A stretch of 64,000 nt of DNA from Flavobacterium fontis. Lineage in GTDB: Bacteria; Bacteroidota; Bacteroidia; Flavobacteriales; Flavobacteriaceae. This document shows positions 8,179-17,016 of the stretch, piece by piece (within the stretch, counting starts at the first letter, position 1; each line of letters begins with the position of its first letter). Below the pieces are notes generated by a model. The model saw nothing but the letters and a program-made list of their open reading frames with translations. It did no database searches and was not told the DNA's origin. Where the stretch lies: contig NZ_FQVQ01000011.1 of assembly GCF_900129405.1 (NCBI RefSeq), positions 49,894 through 113,893 of the forward strand, given 5' to 3'. Made by a program: the position numbers and the translations under genes.

Positions 8179-10368
8179 ATGTCTGAAGTAGTGAATGACA
8201 ACCTGAATCCCGAAATGGAGGGTTCAGATGGAATGGAAAACCAAGCGAATGTAGACGCGAATACGACCGAAAACGCAACTACTCCTGAGGAATCAACCCC
8301 TATAGAGAGTCCAATTCCCGATACCGAAGTGGAAGCTGCTTTATCGGAGGAAACGGAAGAAACGCCCGAAATTGAAGTGATTTCTGGGGATGAAGCCGAT
8401 GCTCCTGTGGCGCAAGAAACCGCTGTGGAATCAAATGAAATCACAGCCGCCGAAGCAACCCCTGAACGTGAAGAAACGACGCCTTCCGAGACTATTGTAG
8501 CGGTGACTCCCGAAGAAAGTCAGGAATCCGCTGTCTCTGAAACCCATGAGGAAGCCCTTTCGGCTATCGCTGAAGCCAATGCCGAAGAAAGCGAAGATGA
8601 AACCCTGAAGGGACGTCACGAGATTCCTATGGAAGATTATGATGCCTTTTCGATGGAGCAATTGGTCGCTGCTTTAGAAGGTTTGGTCGCTGTTGAGCAC
8701 GTGATGACCGTTCGTGAGCATGTGGAAGAAGTTCGCAAAGCCTTCCTTTCCAAATTCCACCATTTTATCGATGAAAAACGCGATGAGTTTTTGGCGGAAA
8801 ACCCCGACACTACTGAAGATTTCCACTATGATTTCCCTTTAAAAAAGCGATTTGACACGCTTTATACCACCTATCGTGACAAAAAGAATGCCCATTTCAA
8901 ATCGTTGCAAAATGCGTTAAAATCCAATTTGGAGAAGCGCGAAGCTTTGGTAGAAGAATTGAAAAATGTGGTCGCCCAATCGGGAGGTAATATTGCTCAA
9001 GCCTTGAAACAGCTCGCTGACATTCGCGAACGCTGGAAAAATGCAGGACCTATACCAAAGGACAAATACAACCACGTTTGGAACAACTACCACTTCCATT
9101 TGGAAAACTTCTATGATGTATTACATTTGGATCGTGAGGCCCGCGATTTGGAATTCAAAAATAATTTAGAGCAAAAGCAACGAATTATCGCCCGTGTTGA
9201 GGAATTAACGCAAGAAAGCGATATCAACAAAGCCTTCCGTGAGTTGCAAGATCTCCACCGCATTTGGAAAGAAGACATTGGTCCTGTTTCCAAAGAGGTA
9301 CGTGAGAGTTTGTGGCAACGTTTTAGCGAGCTTACCAAACAAATGCACGACAAACGCGAATCGTTATCCGAAGAATTCCGTAAACGCGAGCAAGAAAATC
9401 TGGCGAAAAAGCAAGAGATCATTGCCGCTTTGGAGGTACTTGCTACCGAGCGCGTAGACAGTCATGCGTTGTGGGTGCAACAAATTGCTAAAGTAGAGGC
9501 GTTACGCAATACTTTTTTTGCCACCGGTAAAGTCCCTTCAGAAGTGAATGAAGCGACTTGGGCAGCGTTTAAAACAGCCGTTCGTAATTTTAACGCTTTA
9601 AAAAATTCCTTCTACAAGGACATTAAAAAAGGGCAAAACGATAATTTGAGTCGCAAGCAAGCCTTGGTGGCTCGTGCCAATGAATTGAAAGATGCCGATG
9701 ATTTTGCGGCAACCACGCCCATCATGAAGCAGATTCAGGAAGAGTGGAAAACCATTGGTCATGTTCCTCGAAAATTCTCCGACAGTTTGTGGAAAGAATT
9801 TAAAGACGCTTGCAACACCTACTTTGACCGCTTGAAAGAAAGTAAGAAAGAAGAAAATTCGGTCGAATTGGAAGCTTTCAATAACAAAAAAGCGTATTTA
9901 GAACAATTGCGTTCTTTTGAATTGGTAGGCGATCACAAAACCGACTTGGACGCCATCAAAGCGCATATCGAGCAATGGAAAAGTTTTGGTAAGGTTCCTT
10001 TCAACCGCCGTCATATTGAAGGTAAATTCAACAAAATTTTGGATGCTTTATTTGAAAAATTAAGCGCTAGCAAAAAAGAAGGCGAGATGCATCGTTTTTC
10101 AAGCAAGTTAGAATCATTAGCGGGCGATGGCAGCCGTAAATTGGACCATGAAAAATTGTTCATCATGCGTAAAATTGACGAAGTACAGCATGAAATCTTC
10201 CAGTTGGAAAACAATATTCAATTCTTCCAAAATGCTAAAAACAACCCTATTGTCAACGAAGTGAAGAAAAACATCGAGCGCCACAAAGCGGATTTAGCTA
10301 CGTGGAAAGAAAAGCTTAAACAAATTAATGTTTTGATAAAACAACAACAACAAGAATCCGCTGAATAA
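8179..10368 (+). CDS. DUF349 repeat protein with acidic N-terminal tail
   Basis: 729 residues. Residues 1 to about 145 are a Glu/Thr/Ala-rich, probably disordered acidic tail. The rest is long alpha-helical DUF349 repeats of about 70-80 residues with recurring signatures: IRERWKNAGPIPKDKYNHVW, LHRIWKEDIGPVSKEVRESLW, IQEEWKTIGHVPRKFSDSLW and IEQWKSFGKVPFNRRHIEGK. The extreme C-terminus is coiled coil. No transmembrane segment is visible, so it is cytoplasmic. The family is widespread in Bacteroidota and poorly characterised; a nucleic-acid or ribosome-associated role is only a guess. It has its own promoter and a terminator overlapping its stop codon, so it is monocistronic. Confidence 0.88.
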   Translation: MSEVVNDNLNPEMEGSDGMENQANVDANTTENATTPEESTPIESPIPDTEVEAALSEETEETPEIEVISGDEADAPVAQETAVESNEITAAEATPEREETTPSETIVAVTPEESQESAVSETHEEALSAIAEANAEESEDETLKGRHEIPMEDYDAFSMEQLVAALEGLVAVEHVMTVREHVEEVRKAFLSKFHHFIDEKRDEFLAENPDTTEDFHYDFPLKKRFDTLYTTYRDKKNAHFKSLQNALKSNLEKREALVEELKNVVAQSGGNIAQALKQLADIRERWKNAGPIPKDKYNHVWNNYHFHLENFYDVLHLDREARDLEFKNNLEQKQRIIARVEELTQESDINKAFRELQDLHRIWKEDIGPVSKEVRESLWQRFSELTKQMHDKRESLSEEFRKREQENLAKKQEIIAALEVLATERVDSHALWVQQIAKVEALRNTFFATGKVPSEVNEATWAAFKTAVRNFNALKNSFYKDIKKGQNDNLSRKQALVARANELKDADDFAATTPIMKQIQEEWKTIGHVPRKFSDSLWKEFKDACNTYFDRLKESKKEENSVELEAFNNKKAYLEQLRSFELVGDHKTDLDAIKAHIEQWKSFGKVPFNRRHIEGKFNKILDALFEKLSASKKEGEMHRFSSKLESLAGDGSRKLDHEKLFIMRKIDEVQHEIFQLENNIQFFQNAKNNPIVNEVKKNIERHKADLATWKEKLKQINVLIKQQQQESAE

Positions 10369-10382
10369 GCGGATTTTTTTTT
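10355..10382 (+). terminator. Intrinsic terminator overlapping the DUF349 stop codon
   Basis: Stem AATCCGCT / AGCGGATT around the loop GAATA, followed by nine T. The TAA stop codon lies inside the hairpin. Confidence 0.85.
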
Positions 10383-10386
10383 GGGC

Positions 10387-10430
10387 ATGATAAATATCAT
10401 ACCTTACGCCATGGCCGCATCCTATCTTTG
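10387..10430 (+). promoter_or_regulatory. Fnr-type operator and -7 box controlling hemN
   Basis: The palindrome ATGATAAATATCAT (10387-10400) is followed by a perfect -7 box TATCTTTG (10423-10430). The centre-to-centre distance is 33 bp, as expected for an activator bound near -41. The same palindrome and the same spacing recur upstream of ccoS and ccoI, and a Crp/Fnr regulator is encoded at 23127-23807. Confidence 0.7.
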
Positions 10431-10447
10431 AGGCAAATTCTGTAGTC

Positions 10448-11812
10448 ATGGCCACTTCTCTCATTCAAAAATATAACGTGCCGGGACCCCGATACACCAG
10501 TTATCCCACGGTTCCGTACTGGAATGATGCGACTTTTAGTACCGAGGGATGGCTCCACACTTTGCTGCACGCTTTTCACGAAACCAATGCGACGCAAGGT
10601 ATCAGTCTCTACATTCATCTCCCCTTTTGCGAAAGTTTATGCACGTTTTGTGGCTGTCACAAACGCATTACCAAGCGGCATGAGGTTGAACACCCTTATA
10701 TCGAGGCAGTATTGAAAGAATGGAATTTATACTGCGAGTTATTACCCAAGAAACCCCATATTCGCGAAATCCATTTGGGTGGAGGTACGCCTACTTTTTT
10801 TTCTGCGGAAAATCTTAAGCGACTCATCCACGGAATATTGAAGGAAGCCCATGTCGTTCCCGAACATGAATTTAGCTTCGAAGGGCATCCCAACAATACC
10901 ACACGCGAACATTTACAGGTGTTGTACGACCTAGGGTTTCGTCGTGTAAGTTTTGGTGTACAAGATTACTCGCCAACCGTTCAAAACGCCATTCATCGCG
11001 TGCAATCGTTTCATCAAGTGGCAAAAGTTACTTTTTGGGCACGGGAAATTGGGTATACATCCATCGGACATGATATCATTTTTGGGTTGCCTTTTCAAAC
11101 CCTTGCCGACGTAGAAGACACTATCGATAAAACCAAATCCCTACTCCCCGATCGTCTCGCTTTTTACAGTTATGCCCATGTGCCGTGGATAAAAGGCAAT
11201 GGCCAACGCGGATTTCAGGATCAAGATGTGCCGCGTGACGAGGTGAAGCGGCAATTGTATGAAGAAGGGAAAAAACGCTTGTTGGCACATCATTACCACG
11301 AAATTGGGATGGACCATTTTGCCCGAACTACCGATTCGATGTACCATGCCTTTGAAAACGGCACCTTGCACCGGAATTTCATGGGATATACCGTGACCCA
11401 AACCAAAGTAATGATCGGATTGGGCGTTTCGTCGATTGGCGACAGTTGGTATGGTTTTGCACAAAACGAAAAGGTCTTAGAAACCTACTATGCCCGCTTG
11501 GAAGCCAACGAACTCCCTGTGCTTCGGGGCCATCTTCTCACGGAGGAAGACCTGATTATCCGCCGTCATATTCTCAATTTAATGTGCCATTTTGAAACCC
11601 AATGGGAAACCGAAGACCTTTACTTCAAGGAGATTCCAAAAGTTTTGGCACAACTCCAAGAAATGGAGCACGACGGTTTGGTTATCCTTGGACTGGATCA
11701 CCTGGTGGTCACCGAGAAAGGCAAACCCTTTATCCGTAACATTTGTATGGCGTTTGACTTGCATTTGCAACGTTCGGCTCCCCAAACACAGCTGTTTTCG
11801 ATGACGGTGTAG
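10448..11812 (+). CDS. hemN: Oxygen-independent coproporphyrinogen III dehydrogenase
   Basis: Radical-SAM enzyme that oxidatively decarboxylates coproporphyrinogen III in heme synthesis when oxygen is scarce. The cluster motif CESLCTFCGC is present, preceded by YTSYPTVPYW and SLYIHLPFCE. HLGGGTPTFF and FGVQDYSPTVQNAIHR are further HemN signatures. 454 residues, normal for HemN rather than the shorter HemW. It is preceded by an Fnr-type operator at activator distance, which fits expression under low oxygen together with the cbb3 oxidase that needs heme. It is a single gene followed by repeat DNA. Confidence 0.95.
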   Translation: MATSLIQKYNVPGPRYTSYPTVPYWNDATFSTEGWLHTLLHAFHETNATQGISLYIHLPFCESLCTFCGCHKRITKRHEVEHPYIEAVLKEWNLYCELLPKKPHIREIHLGGGTPTFFSAENLKRLIHGILKEAHVVPEHEFSFEGHPNNTTREHLQVLYDLGFRRVSFGVQDYSPTVQNAIHRVQSFHQVAKVTFWAREIGYTSIGHDIIFGLPFQTLADVEDTIDKTKSLLPDRLAFYSYAHVPWIKGNGQRGFQDQDVPRDEVKRQLYEEGKKRLLAHHYHEIGMDHFARTTDSMYHAFENGTLHRNFMGYTVTQTKVMIGLGVSSIGDSWYGFAQNEKVLETYYARLEANELPVLRGHLLTEEDLIIRRHILNLMCHFETQWETEDLYFKEIPKVLAQLQEMEHDGLVILGLDHLVVTEKGKPFIRNICMAFDLHLQRSAPQTQLFSMTV

Positions 11813-11818
11813 GGGGGT

Positions 11819-12180
11819 CAAGTTTCAGGTTTCAGGTTGGTGGAAAAGTGTAATCCAACTGCTAATGAACTAACTCTTCTACAGAAAGTCAGCTTAGGAG
11901 CTCAGAGGCTCAGTATCTCAGGAGCTTTAAAAAAGTTTCTGGTTGGTGGAAAAGTGGAGAAGGTGGAAAAGTGTAATCCTACTGCTAGTGAACTGACTCC
12001 TCTACAGGAGGCCAGCTCAGAGGCTCAGCGTCTCAGCTTCTCAGCGGCTTTAAAAAAGTTTCAGGTTGGTGGAAAAGTGGAAAAGGTGGAAAAGTGTAAT
12101 CCTACTGCTAGTGAACTGACTCCTCTACAGGAGGCCAGCTCAGAGGCTCAGCTTCTCAGAAGCTTTTAAAAGTTTCAGAT
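11819..12180. repeat. Three ~120 bp imperfect tandem repeats
   Basis: The unit contains GGTGGAAAAGTG, CTACTGCTAGTGAACTGACT and the short word series CTCAGAGGCTCAGCGTCTCAG, and recurs at roughly 11840, 11955 and 12080. An open frame runs through it, but the translation merely repeats the unit. Similar CTCAG words recur at 31.1-31.6 kb. Confidence 0.75.
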
Positions 12181-12217
12181 TGATCTCAGATTGAAAATCC
12201 GCGTAATAAAAACTGGT

Positions 12218-12925
12218 TTAATACATACGAAATCTTCTCTTCGAAACCATTTTTTTGATATCCGAAATGTGTCGTTCCCTAATATGGACATTAGCACCAT
12301 TATTTACAGCATTTCGCAATAAGTTAATAATTTGCAGTTTATTAGAATAATTTGCAGGTTGATTGTTGGACACTATTTGATTTACAACGTCTATTACTTC
12401 ATCAGACTTGCAGAGGAATACATTTTTTGGTATGGATTCTAATTTTTTGAACTCACAATTTCCAAAAAATACTACAACTGAATAAAATGGAATACGATCA
12501 AATTGGGTGAGTTTAACTTTCAAATCAAAAATATGGTTTCTATTCTGTAGTATTGGATTGTAAAAACGGTGTTTTACACTACCATATGATAAAACTTGAG
12601 TCCAATTTTTTTGATCTCCATTACCAAATATCCAGCCGCTATAATCCTTAACTTCAAATACAATTATTCCTACTTTGGTAGGCAAAACAAGATCAATTTG
12701 ACAATAACCACCATCTCTTCTTGCTAAGTATAAATCGTGAAATATAGCCTTAGGAGAAAAATTGGCTTTGAGAAGCATGAGTACTAATTCTAGTTCTGAA
12801 GTGGTTCCACGATCTAAAGAAGTAGCTGTTTTAATTAATTTTCTATCCTTCTCTTCCTTAAGAAAAATGTAGAGAATAATAACAATTAGTAATAGTATAG
12901 CAAATGTTAGAATTGCTACTCTCAT
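12218..12925 (-). CDS. Membrane-anchored NERD (nuclease-related) domain protein
   Basis: 235 residues. Residues 5-22 form one N-terminal membrane helix followed by a charged linker (KEEKDRK). The NERD domain spans about 40-160 with the expected pattern: GTTSELELVLMLL, IFHDLYL, CQIDLVLPTKVGIIVFEVKDYSGWIFGN and a Trp-containing strand (KNWTQVL). The D-x-V...E-V-K core resembles PD-(D/E)XK-type nucleases, so DNA cleavage is possible but unproven for the family. It is AT-rich compared with neighbours, flanked by repeats and stands alone, which suggests horizontal acquisition. No partner gene is evident. Confidence 0.75.
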   Translation of the reverse strand: MRVAILTFAILLLIVIILYIFLKEEKDRKLIKTATSLDRGTTSELELVLMLLKANFSPKAIFHDLYLARRDGGYCQIDLVLPTKVGIIVFEVKDYSGWIFGNGDQKNWTQVLSYGSVKHRFYNPILQNRNHIFDLKVKLTQFDRIPFYSVVVFFGNCEFKKLESIPKNVFLCKSDEVIDVVNQIVSNNQPANYSNKLQIINLLRNAVNNGANVHIRERHISDIKKMVSKRRFRMY

Positions 12926-12985
12926 ATCTCAATATTGAAGGGTAAACGACTACAAACTAATATCTAACAAAAAAATTACAATCTA

Positions 12986-13213
12986 TTATTCAGCAATAAC
13001 ATCCGCTTTCGTTTTTTGTTTTCGAAAGGACCAATGCTCAAGTTTCCCAGACAAGAGTAACACGAGCCAATAACCCCATCCGAAAAAAAGGGCAAAATAA
13101 AAATTAGAGCCAAAAAAATCGCTATCGCGGAAGTACGAGGCTATCAAGTTGACTGTACTCGAAATAAAACAACACAAAAAAAGAAAAAGCAGTTTAATGG
13201 GTAGGTTTTTCAT
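12986..13213 (-). CDS. Small hypothetical membrane protein
   Basis: 75 residues with two predicted membrane helices (LPIKLLFLFLCCFISSTVNL and FYFALFFGWGYWLVLLLSG) and a basic C-terminus (FRKQKTKADVIAE). No family is recognised. It lies upstream of the NERD gene on the same strand, separated by 60 bp of AT-rich DNA. Confidence 0.5.
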   Translation of the reverse strand: MKNLPIKLLFLFLCCFISSTVNLIASYFRDSDFFGSNFYFALFFGWGYWLVLLLSGKLEHWSFRKQKTKADVIAE

Positions 13214-13800
13214 AACGTTTTGGCTTTAATAGATTAAGCTACTTTTAATTGAAATTTGGATACATCATACACGAAACATTCCAAAGGTTATAGAATGCTA
13301 CGTAATTAGTGACTACAATGATTTACTAAATTAATTTTTTCCCACGAAAAATACAATGCCTCGCACAGATTATAAATTTAAATAAATGCTAAGTTGGAGG
13401 ACTGTTGCGGAGCAGCGTGCTACTTAAAACACTTTGCGGAGTTGGGAGCTGGGATTCGTTTTTTAGTTCACCACGCGAAAGGATTCGCGCGGTAGCGGGG
13501 GATTGTGAAATAATTGATGACAGCAATCTTCATTTTTTTTACTAAAATAAATAATAATTCTACAAGGAAAACTGTTTTTATATTTGTCTAAACTTTAAAT
13601 ATCCGACTTTAACCATTTCCATTTGCAATAAAACAAAACAACTGAATGCTCTTACTGATGACTGTTGACTGTTGACTGTTGACTGATGACTGATGACTTA
13701 CGACTCTCCGACTTACGACTTACGACTCCCCGACTGTTGACTTACGACTTAAGACTGTTGACTTAAGACTTCCAACTCATAATTCATAATTCATAACTCC
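13214..13800. other. Gene-free intergenic region with a GC hairpin and word repeats
   Basis: No convincing gene is seen. At about 13390-13510 lies a GC-richer stretch containing the inverted repeat CGCGAA-agga-TTCGCG, unlike the AT-rich DNA around it. From about 13655 the DNA turns into words such as GACTGTT, GACTGAT and GACTTAC, repeated at roughly 7 bp steps, ending in AATTCATAATTCATAA. Confidence 0.6.
13655..13795. repeat. Heptamer word repeat (GACTGTT / GACTTAC type)
   Basis: Degenerate 7-bp periodic repeat of GACTGTT, GACTGAT and GACTTAC words, then AATTCATAATTCATAA. The same word family reappears at 24060-24290. Confidence 0.75.
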
Positions 13801-13805
13801 AAACT

Positions 13806-13833
13806 AAAAAGCACGCCTCCCAGCGTGCTTTTC
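13806..13833. terminator. Intrinsic terminator downstream of the DUF465 gene
   Basis: Stem AAAGCACGC / GCGTGCTTT around a short loop with A and T runs on the two sides. It terminates the leftward cco-accessory transcript and may work in both directions. Confidence 0.8.
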
Positions 13834-13850
13834 ATTCTAAACCCAAAAAA

Positions 13851-14081
13851 TTACGTTTGCAAGCGACGGTAAAGGTCGTCTTTCAAATGGAGTAATTTTG
13901 CTTTTAACACATGGGCGTGTTCGTCTGTAACGACTTCTTCGCTCGTGTTGATGCGGTGAATTTGATGCTCCAATTCGTCGTAAGCATCAAATAATTTGCG
14001 AAAATGAACATCGCTCACTTTCAACGCGTGAATGCGTTCGGCGAGTTCGGGAAATTCGTGTAGTAAACTATGTCGTTCCAT
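13851..14081 (-). CDS. DUF465 (YdcH-like) small protein
   Basis: 76-residue helical protein with the DUF465 pattern: HEFPELAERIHALKVSDVHFRKLFDAYDELEHQIHRI, then DEHAHVLKAKLLHLKDDLYRRL. Function is unknown in the family. It is the last gene of the leftward cytochrome oxidase cluster, 24 bp after the TauE/SafE-type gene. Confidence 0.8.
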   Translation of the reverse strand: MERHSLLHEFPELAERIHALKVSDVHFRKLFDAYDELEHQIHRINTSEEVVTDEHAHVLKAKLLHLKDDLYRRLQT

Positions 14082-14105
14082 ACCTATTGAGTATTAATGT
14101 TTGAT

Positions 14106-14807
14106 TTAATGACAATTGGCTTGGGCTTGCACCCATAGCGAAGTAGTTGTGGGCGATAGATAAGGGATGCCCAATCCCATGCCGCGAACAATAAACAAGA
14201 CGCCTATGCCTACCGCTACTACGGGAATGAGTTGCTGCAAACGCTGCCGCACAGGAACCGTAATCCACGATTGGGCATACACTACAAGACTCATCAACGG
14301 TATTGTCCCCAAACCATACAAAAGCATGTAGCCCACACTTTCAGTTAGTCGCGGCATCGCCAAGGCGCCAAACAGAGCGGCATACACCATTCCACAGGGC
14401 AAAAACCCGTTCAAGAGTCCGATGGTAAACAACGCATCGGGGGATTTACGCTTAAACTGTTGCCCCAAATGACTTTTGACCGCTGCAATAGCACGGTAAA
14501 CGGGTTGTGAAAAATTGTATCGGGCAAAGACCTTTTCGGGAATCAAGGCGATGGCAATCATTAAAATCCCAACCACAATGGACAGTTGCTGTTGCATGCC
14601 GGCGAGATAAAACCCACGGCCGAGGAGTCCAAACACGAATCCCAGCACCCCATACGCCGTCAATCGACCCAAGTGATACAACAGAATTTGCAAGGCTTTA
14701 CGGGACGTATTGGCACGATCGACAGGCAAAAGCAAGGCTATGGGTCCGCACATACCGATACAGTGCAAACTGCTGATGATTCCGAGAAATAAGGCCGCGA
14801 TCAACAT
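14106..14807 (-). CDS. TauE/SafE-type membrane protein of the cbb3 cluster
   Basis: 233-residue polytopic membrane protein with about six helices, starting MLIAALFLGIISSLHCIGMC-GP. The HCxGMCGP motif marks the subgroup of the sulfite-exporter-like family often found beside ccoGHIS. Its N-terminal Cys/His pattern suggests metal, perhaps copper, handling for oxidase assembly, but this is inferred from context. GLLNGFLPCGMVYAAL is the second half-repeat. It starts 3 bp after fixH and is probably co-transcribed with it. Confidence 0.82.
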   Translation of the reverse strand: MLIAALFLGIISSLHCIGMCGPIALLLPVDRANTSRKALQILLYHLGRLTAYGVLGFVFGLLGRGFYLAGMQQQLSIVVGILMIAIALIPEKVFARYNFSQPVYRAIAAVKSHLGQQFKRKSPDALFTIGLLNGFLPCGMVYAALFGALAMPRLTESVGYMLLYGLGTIPLMSLVVYAQSWITVPVRQRLQQLIPVVAVGIGVLFIVRGMGLGIPYLSPTTTSLWVQAQANCH

Positions 14808-14810
14808 GGG

Positions 14811-15257
14811 TTAAAAAAATACGGTTTGCTTGCTAATATATCCTTTACCTTCGTATGTCCAATGAATGGAAATGTCCCAACGACCGTCTGCCAAAGCGCT
14901 TTTAGGTATGAGCAAATGTGGACTGGATAACGAAATCGGAATTTCGAAATCGAGCTTTTGACTAGACGGTCTGTAAAAGGACACTTTTCCGCTAATTTTT
15001 GTACAATCAAACGAGGATGGAAAAGCCACCTCAATGCCCTCGGGCGTTTTGGTGCATACCACTTTCTCGCGAAGACCCAAAGCATTGTTCTCGCGTTCTA
15101 AATCCCGCTCGAAGGTCTGCTCTTTCAAATAATATTTTTCAACGACCAATTCGTTGTCGTATTTTGAATTGGACTGCACGCGAAATACAAAGAATAAGAT
15201 AAAACTCATAAAGAGTATAAACGCGATGACAATTCCGGTTCCCCAATTTATTTTCAT
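14811..15257 (-). CDS. ccoH: FixH/CcoH family cbb3 oxidase accessory protein
   Basis: 148 residues with one N-terminal membrane helix (WGTGIVIAFILFMSFILFFVFRV) and a periplasmic FixH domain ending DGRWDISIHWTYEGKGYISKQTVFF. FixH proteins take part in assembling or stabilising cbb3 oxidase. The position between ccoG and the TauE/SafE-type gene supports the call. A repeat-filled gap separates it from ccoG. Confidence 0.85.
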   Translation of the reverse strand: MKINWGTGIVIAFILFMSFILFFVFRVQSNSKYDNELVVEKYYLKEQTFERDLERENNALGLREKVVCTKTPEGIEVAFPSSFDCTKISGKVSFYRPSSQKLDFEIPISLSSPHLLIPKSALADGRWDISIHWTYEGKGYISKQTVFF

Positions 15258-15261
15258 GGTG

Positions 15262-15530
15262 TTTTTTTTTAGTGATTAGTGACTAGTGATTAGTGACTAG
15301 TGACTAGTGATTAGTGATTAGTGACCTGCCTTTGCTGGCAGGCAGGCTAGTAATTAGTGGCTCCTTACTCCAAGAAGGAATACTTTCTAATAAACTGAAC
15401 ACTAATAATAACATTCTGCCTCTGTTTACTATTTACTGCTACTGCTTACTGTACACTGTATACTGTATACTGTATACTGTATACTGTATACTGAACACTG
15501 TACACTGAACACTGTACACTGAACACTGCC
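15262..15530. repeat. Word repeats (AGTGATTAGTGACT, then TACTGTATACTG) with an embedded hairpin
   Basis: 15266-15322 is made of GTGATTA and GTGACTA words. At about 15323-15348 sits a GC-rich hairpin, CCTGCC...GGCAGG, related to a second copy near 23975. 15430-15530 repeats TACTGTA/ACACTGA heptamers. It interrupts the ccoG-fixH gene order; no gene is seen. Confidence 0.75.
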
Positions 15531-15532
15531 AA

Positions 15533-16957
15533 CTAATCAAACCTCCTCGGTCCGTTAAAATTCGCAGTGGTCGATTCAATCCGTTCATTTCCTTCATATA
15601 CCTCGATTTTCAACACGAGTTTTTCATCGTGAAGCAAACGTTCGGGGATTTTGATAAACAAGGTCGCTTCGCCAAGCGCATCCGCGGGAACTTTCAGTGA
15701 AGTAGCCCCCACCAGTTGAATAACGCCTTCGGAAGGGTCGACCAACTTGAATGTAACCTTTTTAAAATCGGTGGTGGTTTTGTTGACCACTTTGCAATTG
15801 TAAATGTTCACAATCGTATCTTTTTCTTGCAAAAACAACTGCCCTGGTGCCGATAAAATCGTAGCTTCAACTTGATTGCGCAAGAAAAGCATACCGATAA
15901 AAATCCCAGTAAGGATTGCCAATACCGCTGCATACCCTTTCATGCGAAGCGTAAACTTAAACGGCTCCTTTTTGTTGATCTCGTCTTCGCTGGCATAGCG
16001 AATCAAACCTTTGGGCAATCCCACCCGCTCCATAATCGTATCACATTCATCGATACATGCTGTGCAATTCACACATTCGAGCTGTGTTCCGTTGCGAATA
16101 TCAATACCCGTTGGACACACATGGATACAGGCTTTACAATCGATACAATCGCCTTTACCCACCGCAGCACGGTCTTCGTCTTTGACATATTTGGCTCGTC
16201 CCGATGTCCCTTCGCCCCGCACGTGATCGTAGGCTACATTGATTGATTTATTGTCCAACAACACGCCTTGTAAACGTCCATACGGACAAGCGATAATGCA
16301 TACCTGCTCGCGAAACCAAGCGTAGATAAAATAAAATACCGCCGAGAAAATCAATACCGCAATAAGCGTTGACGTATTGTGCGTAGGCCCTTCTTTGATA
16401 AAAGCGATAACGGTGTCACTGCCTTTCAAATAGGCCAAAAACACATTGGCAATGGCAAATGAAATCAGGTAAAACACGATCCATTTCGTCACGCGTTTCC
16501 GTATTTTTTCGCCATCCCACTCTTGCTTAGCCAGACGAATTTGCTGGTTACGGTCGCCTTCAATCCAATATTCAATACGGCGAAACACCATTTCCATAAA
16601 TATCGTTTGGGGACAAAACCATCCGCAAAAAATTCGCCCAAAAGCCACCGTAAATAGAGCCAATCCCACTACCCCAATGATCATTGAAATCACAAACAGG
16701 TGAAAGTCTTGGGGCCAAAACGGGAATCCGAAAATATTGAAGCGACGTTCAAGAACGTTGAAGAGCAAAAATTGGTGACCGTTGATTTTTACAAACGGCG
16801 CTCCGAAGAGAAACACCAACAAGAAATAACTTACTATTTTTCTGCGGTCGTAATACCGTCCCACAGGTTTTTTGGGAAAAATAAAGGCGCGTTTTCCTTT
16901 TTGATCGATAGTAGCTATCGTATCGCGGAAACTGTCGTCATGCAACGGACTGGCCAT
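15533..16957 (-). CDS. ccoG: Cytochrome c oxidase accessory protein CcoG (FixG/RdxA)
   Basis: 474-residue membrane protein with two 4Fe-4S clusters that acts as a cupric reductase in cbb3 oxidase biogenesis. Visible signatures: GRIFCGWFCPQTIFMEMVFR in the membrane region, ACPYGRLQGVLLDN, and the ferredoxin-like pair CIDCKACIHVCPTGIDIR and CVNCTACIDECDTIM. The C-terminal periplasmic Ig-like domain includes NGPRRFD at the end. It lies 59 bp downstream of ccoP on the same strand. Confidence 0.95.
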   Translation of the reverse strand: MASPLHDDSFRDTIATIDQKGKRAFIFPKKPVGRYYDRRKIVSYFLLVFLFGAPFVKINGHQFLLFNVLERRFNIFGFPFWPQDFHLFVISMIIGVVGLALFTVAFGRIFCGWFCPQTIFMEMVFRRIEYWIEGDRNQQIRLAKQEWDGEKIRKRVTKWIVFYLISFAIANVFLAYLKGSDTVIAFIKEGPTHNTSTLIAVLIFSAVFYFIYAWFREQVCIIACPYGRLQGVLLDNKSINVAYDHVRGEGTSGRAKYVKDEDRAAVGKGDCIDCKACIHVCPTGIDIRNGTQLECVNCTACIDECDTIMERVGLPKGLIRYASEDEINKKEPFKFTLRMKGYAAVLAILTGIFIGMLFLRNQVEATILSAPGQLFLQEKDTIVNIYNCKVVNKTTTDFKKVTFKLVDPSEGVIQLVGATSLKVPADALGEATLFIKIPERLLHDEKLVLKIEVYEGNERIESTTANFNGPRRFD

Positions 16958-17016
16958 GATAATAAGGGTTTGGGTTTAGCAATTGGGTCCCGCGTCGCCT
17001 TGGGACCCGTGAATGA

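Noticed and set aside
11837..12169. 110-codon open frame through the tandem repeat after hemN
   Set aside because: The translation only repeats the DNA unit (VEKCNPTASELTPLQEASSEAQ-like), has no family features, and lacks a promoter; the repeat explains the open frame.
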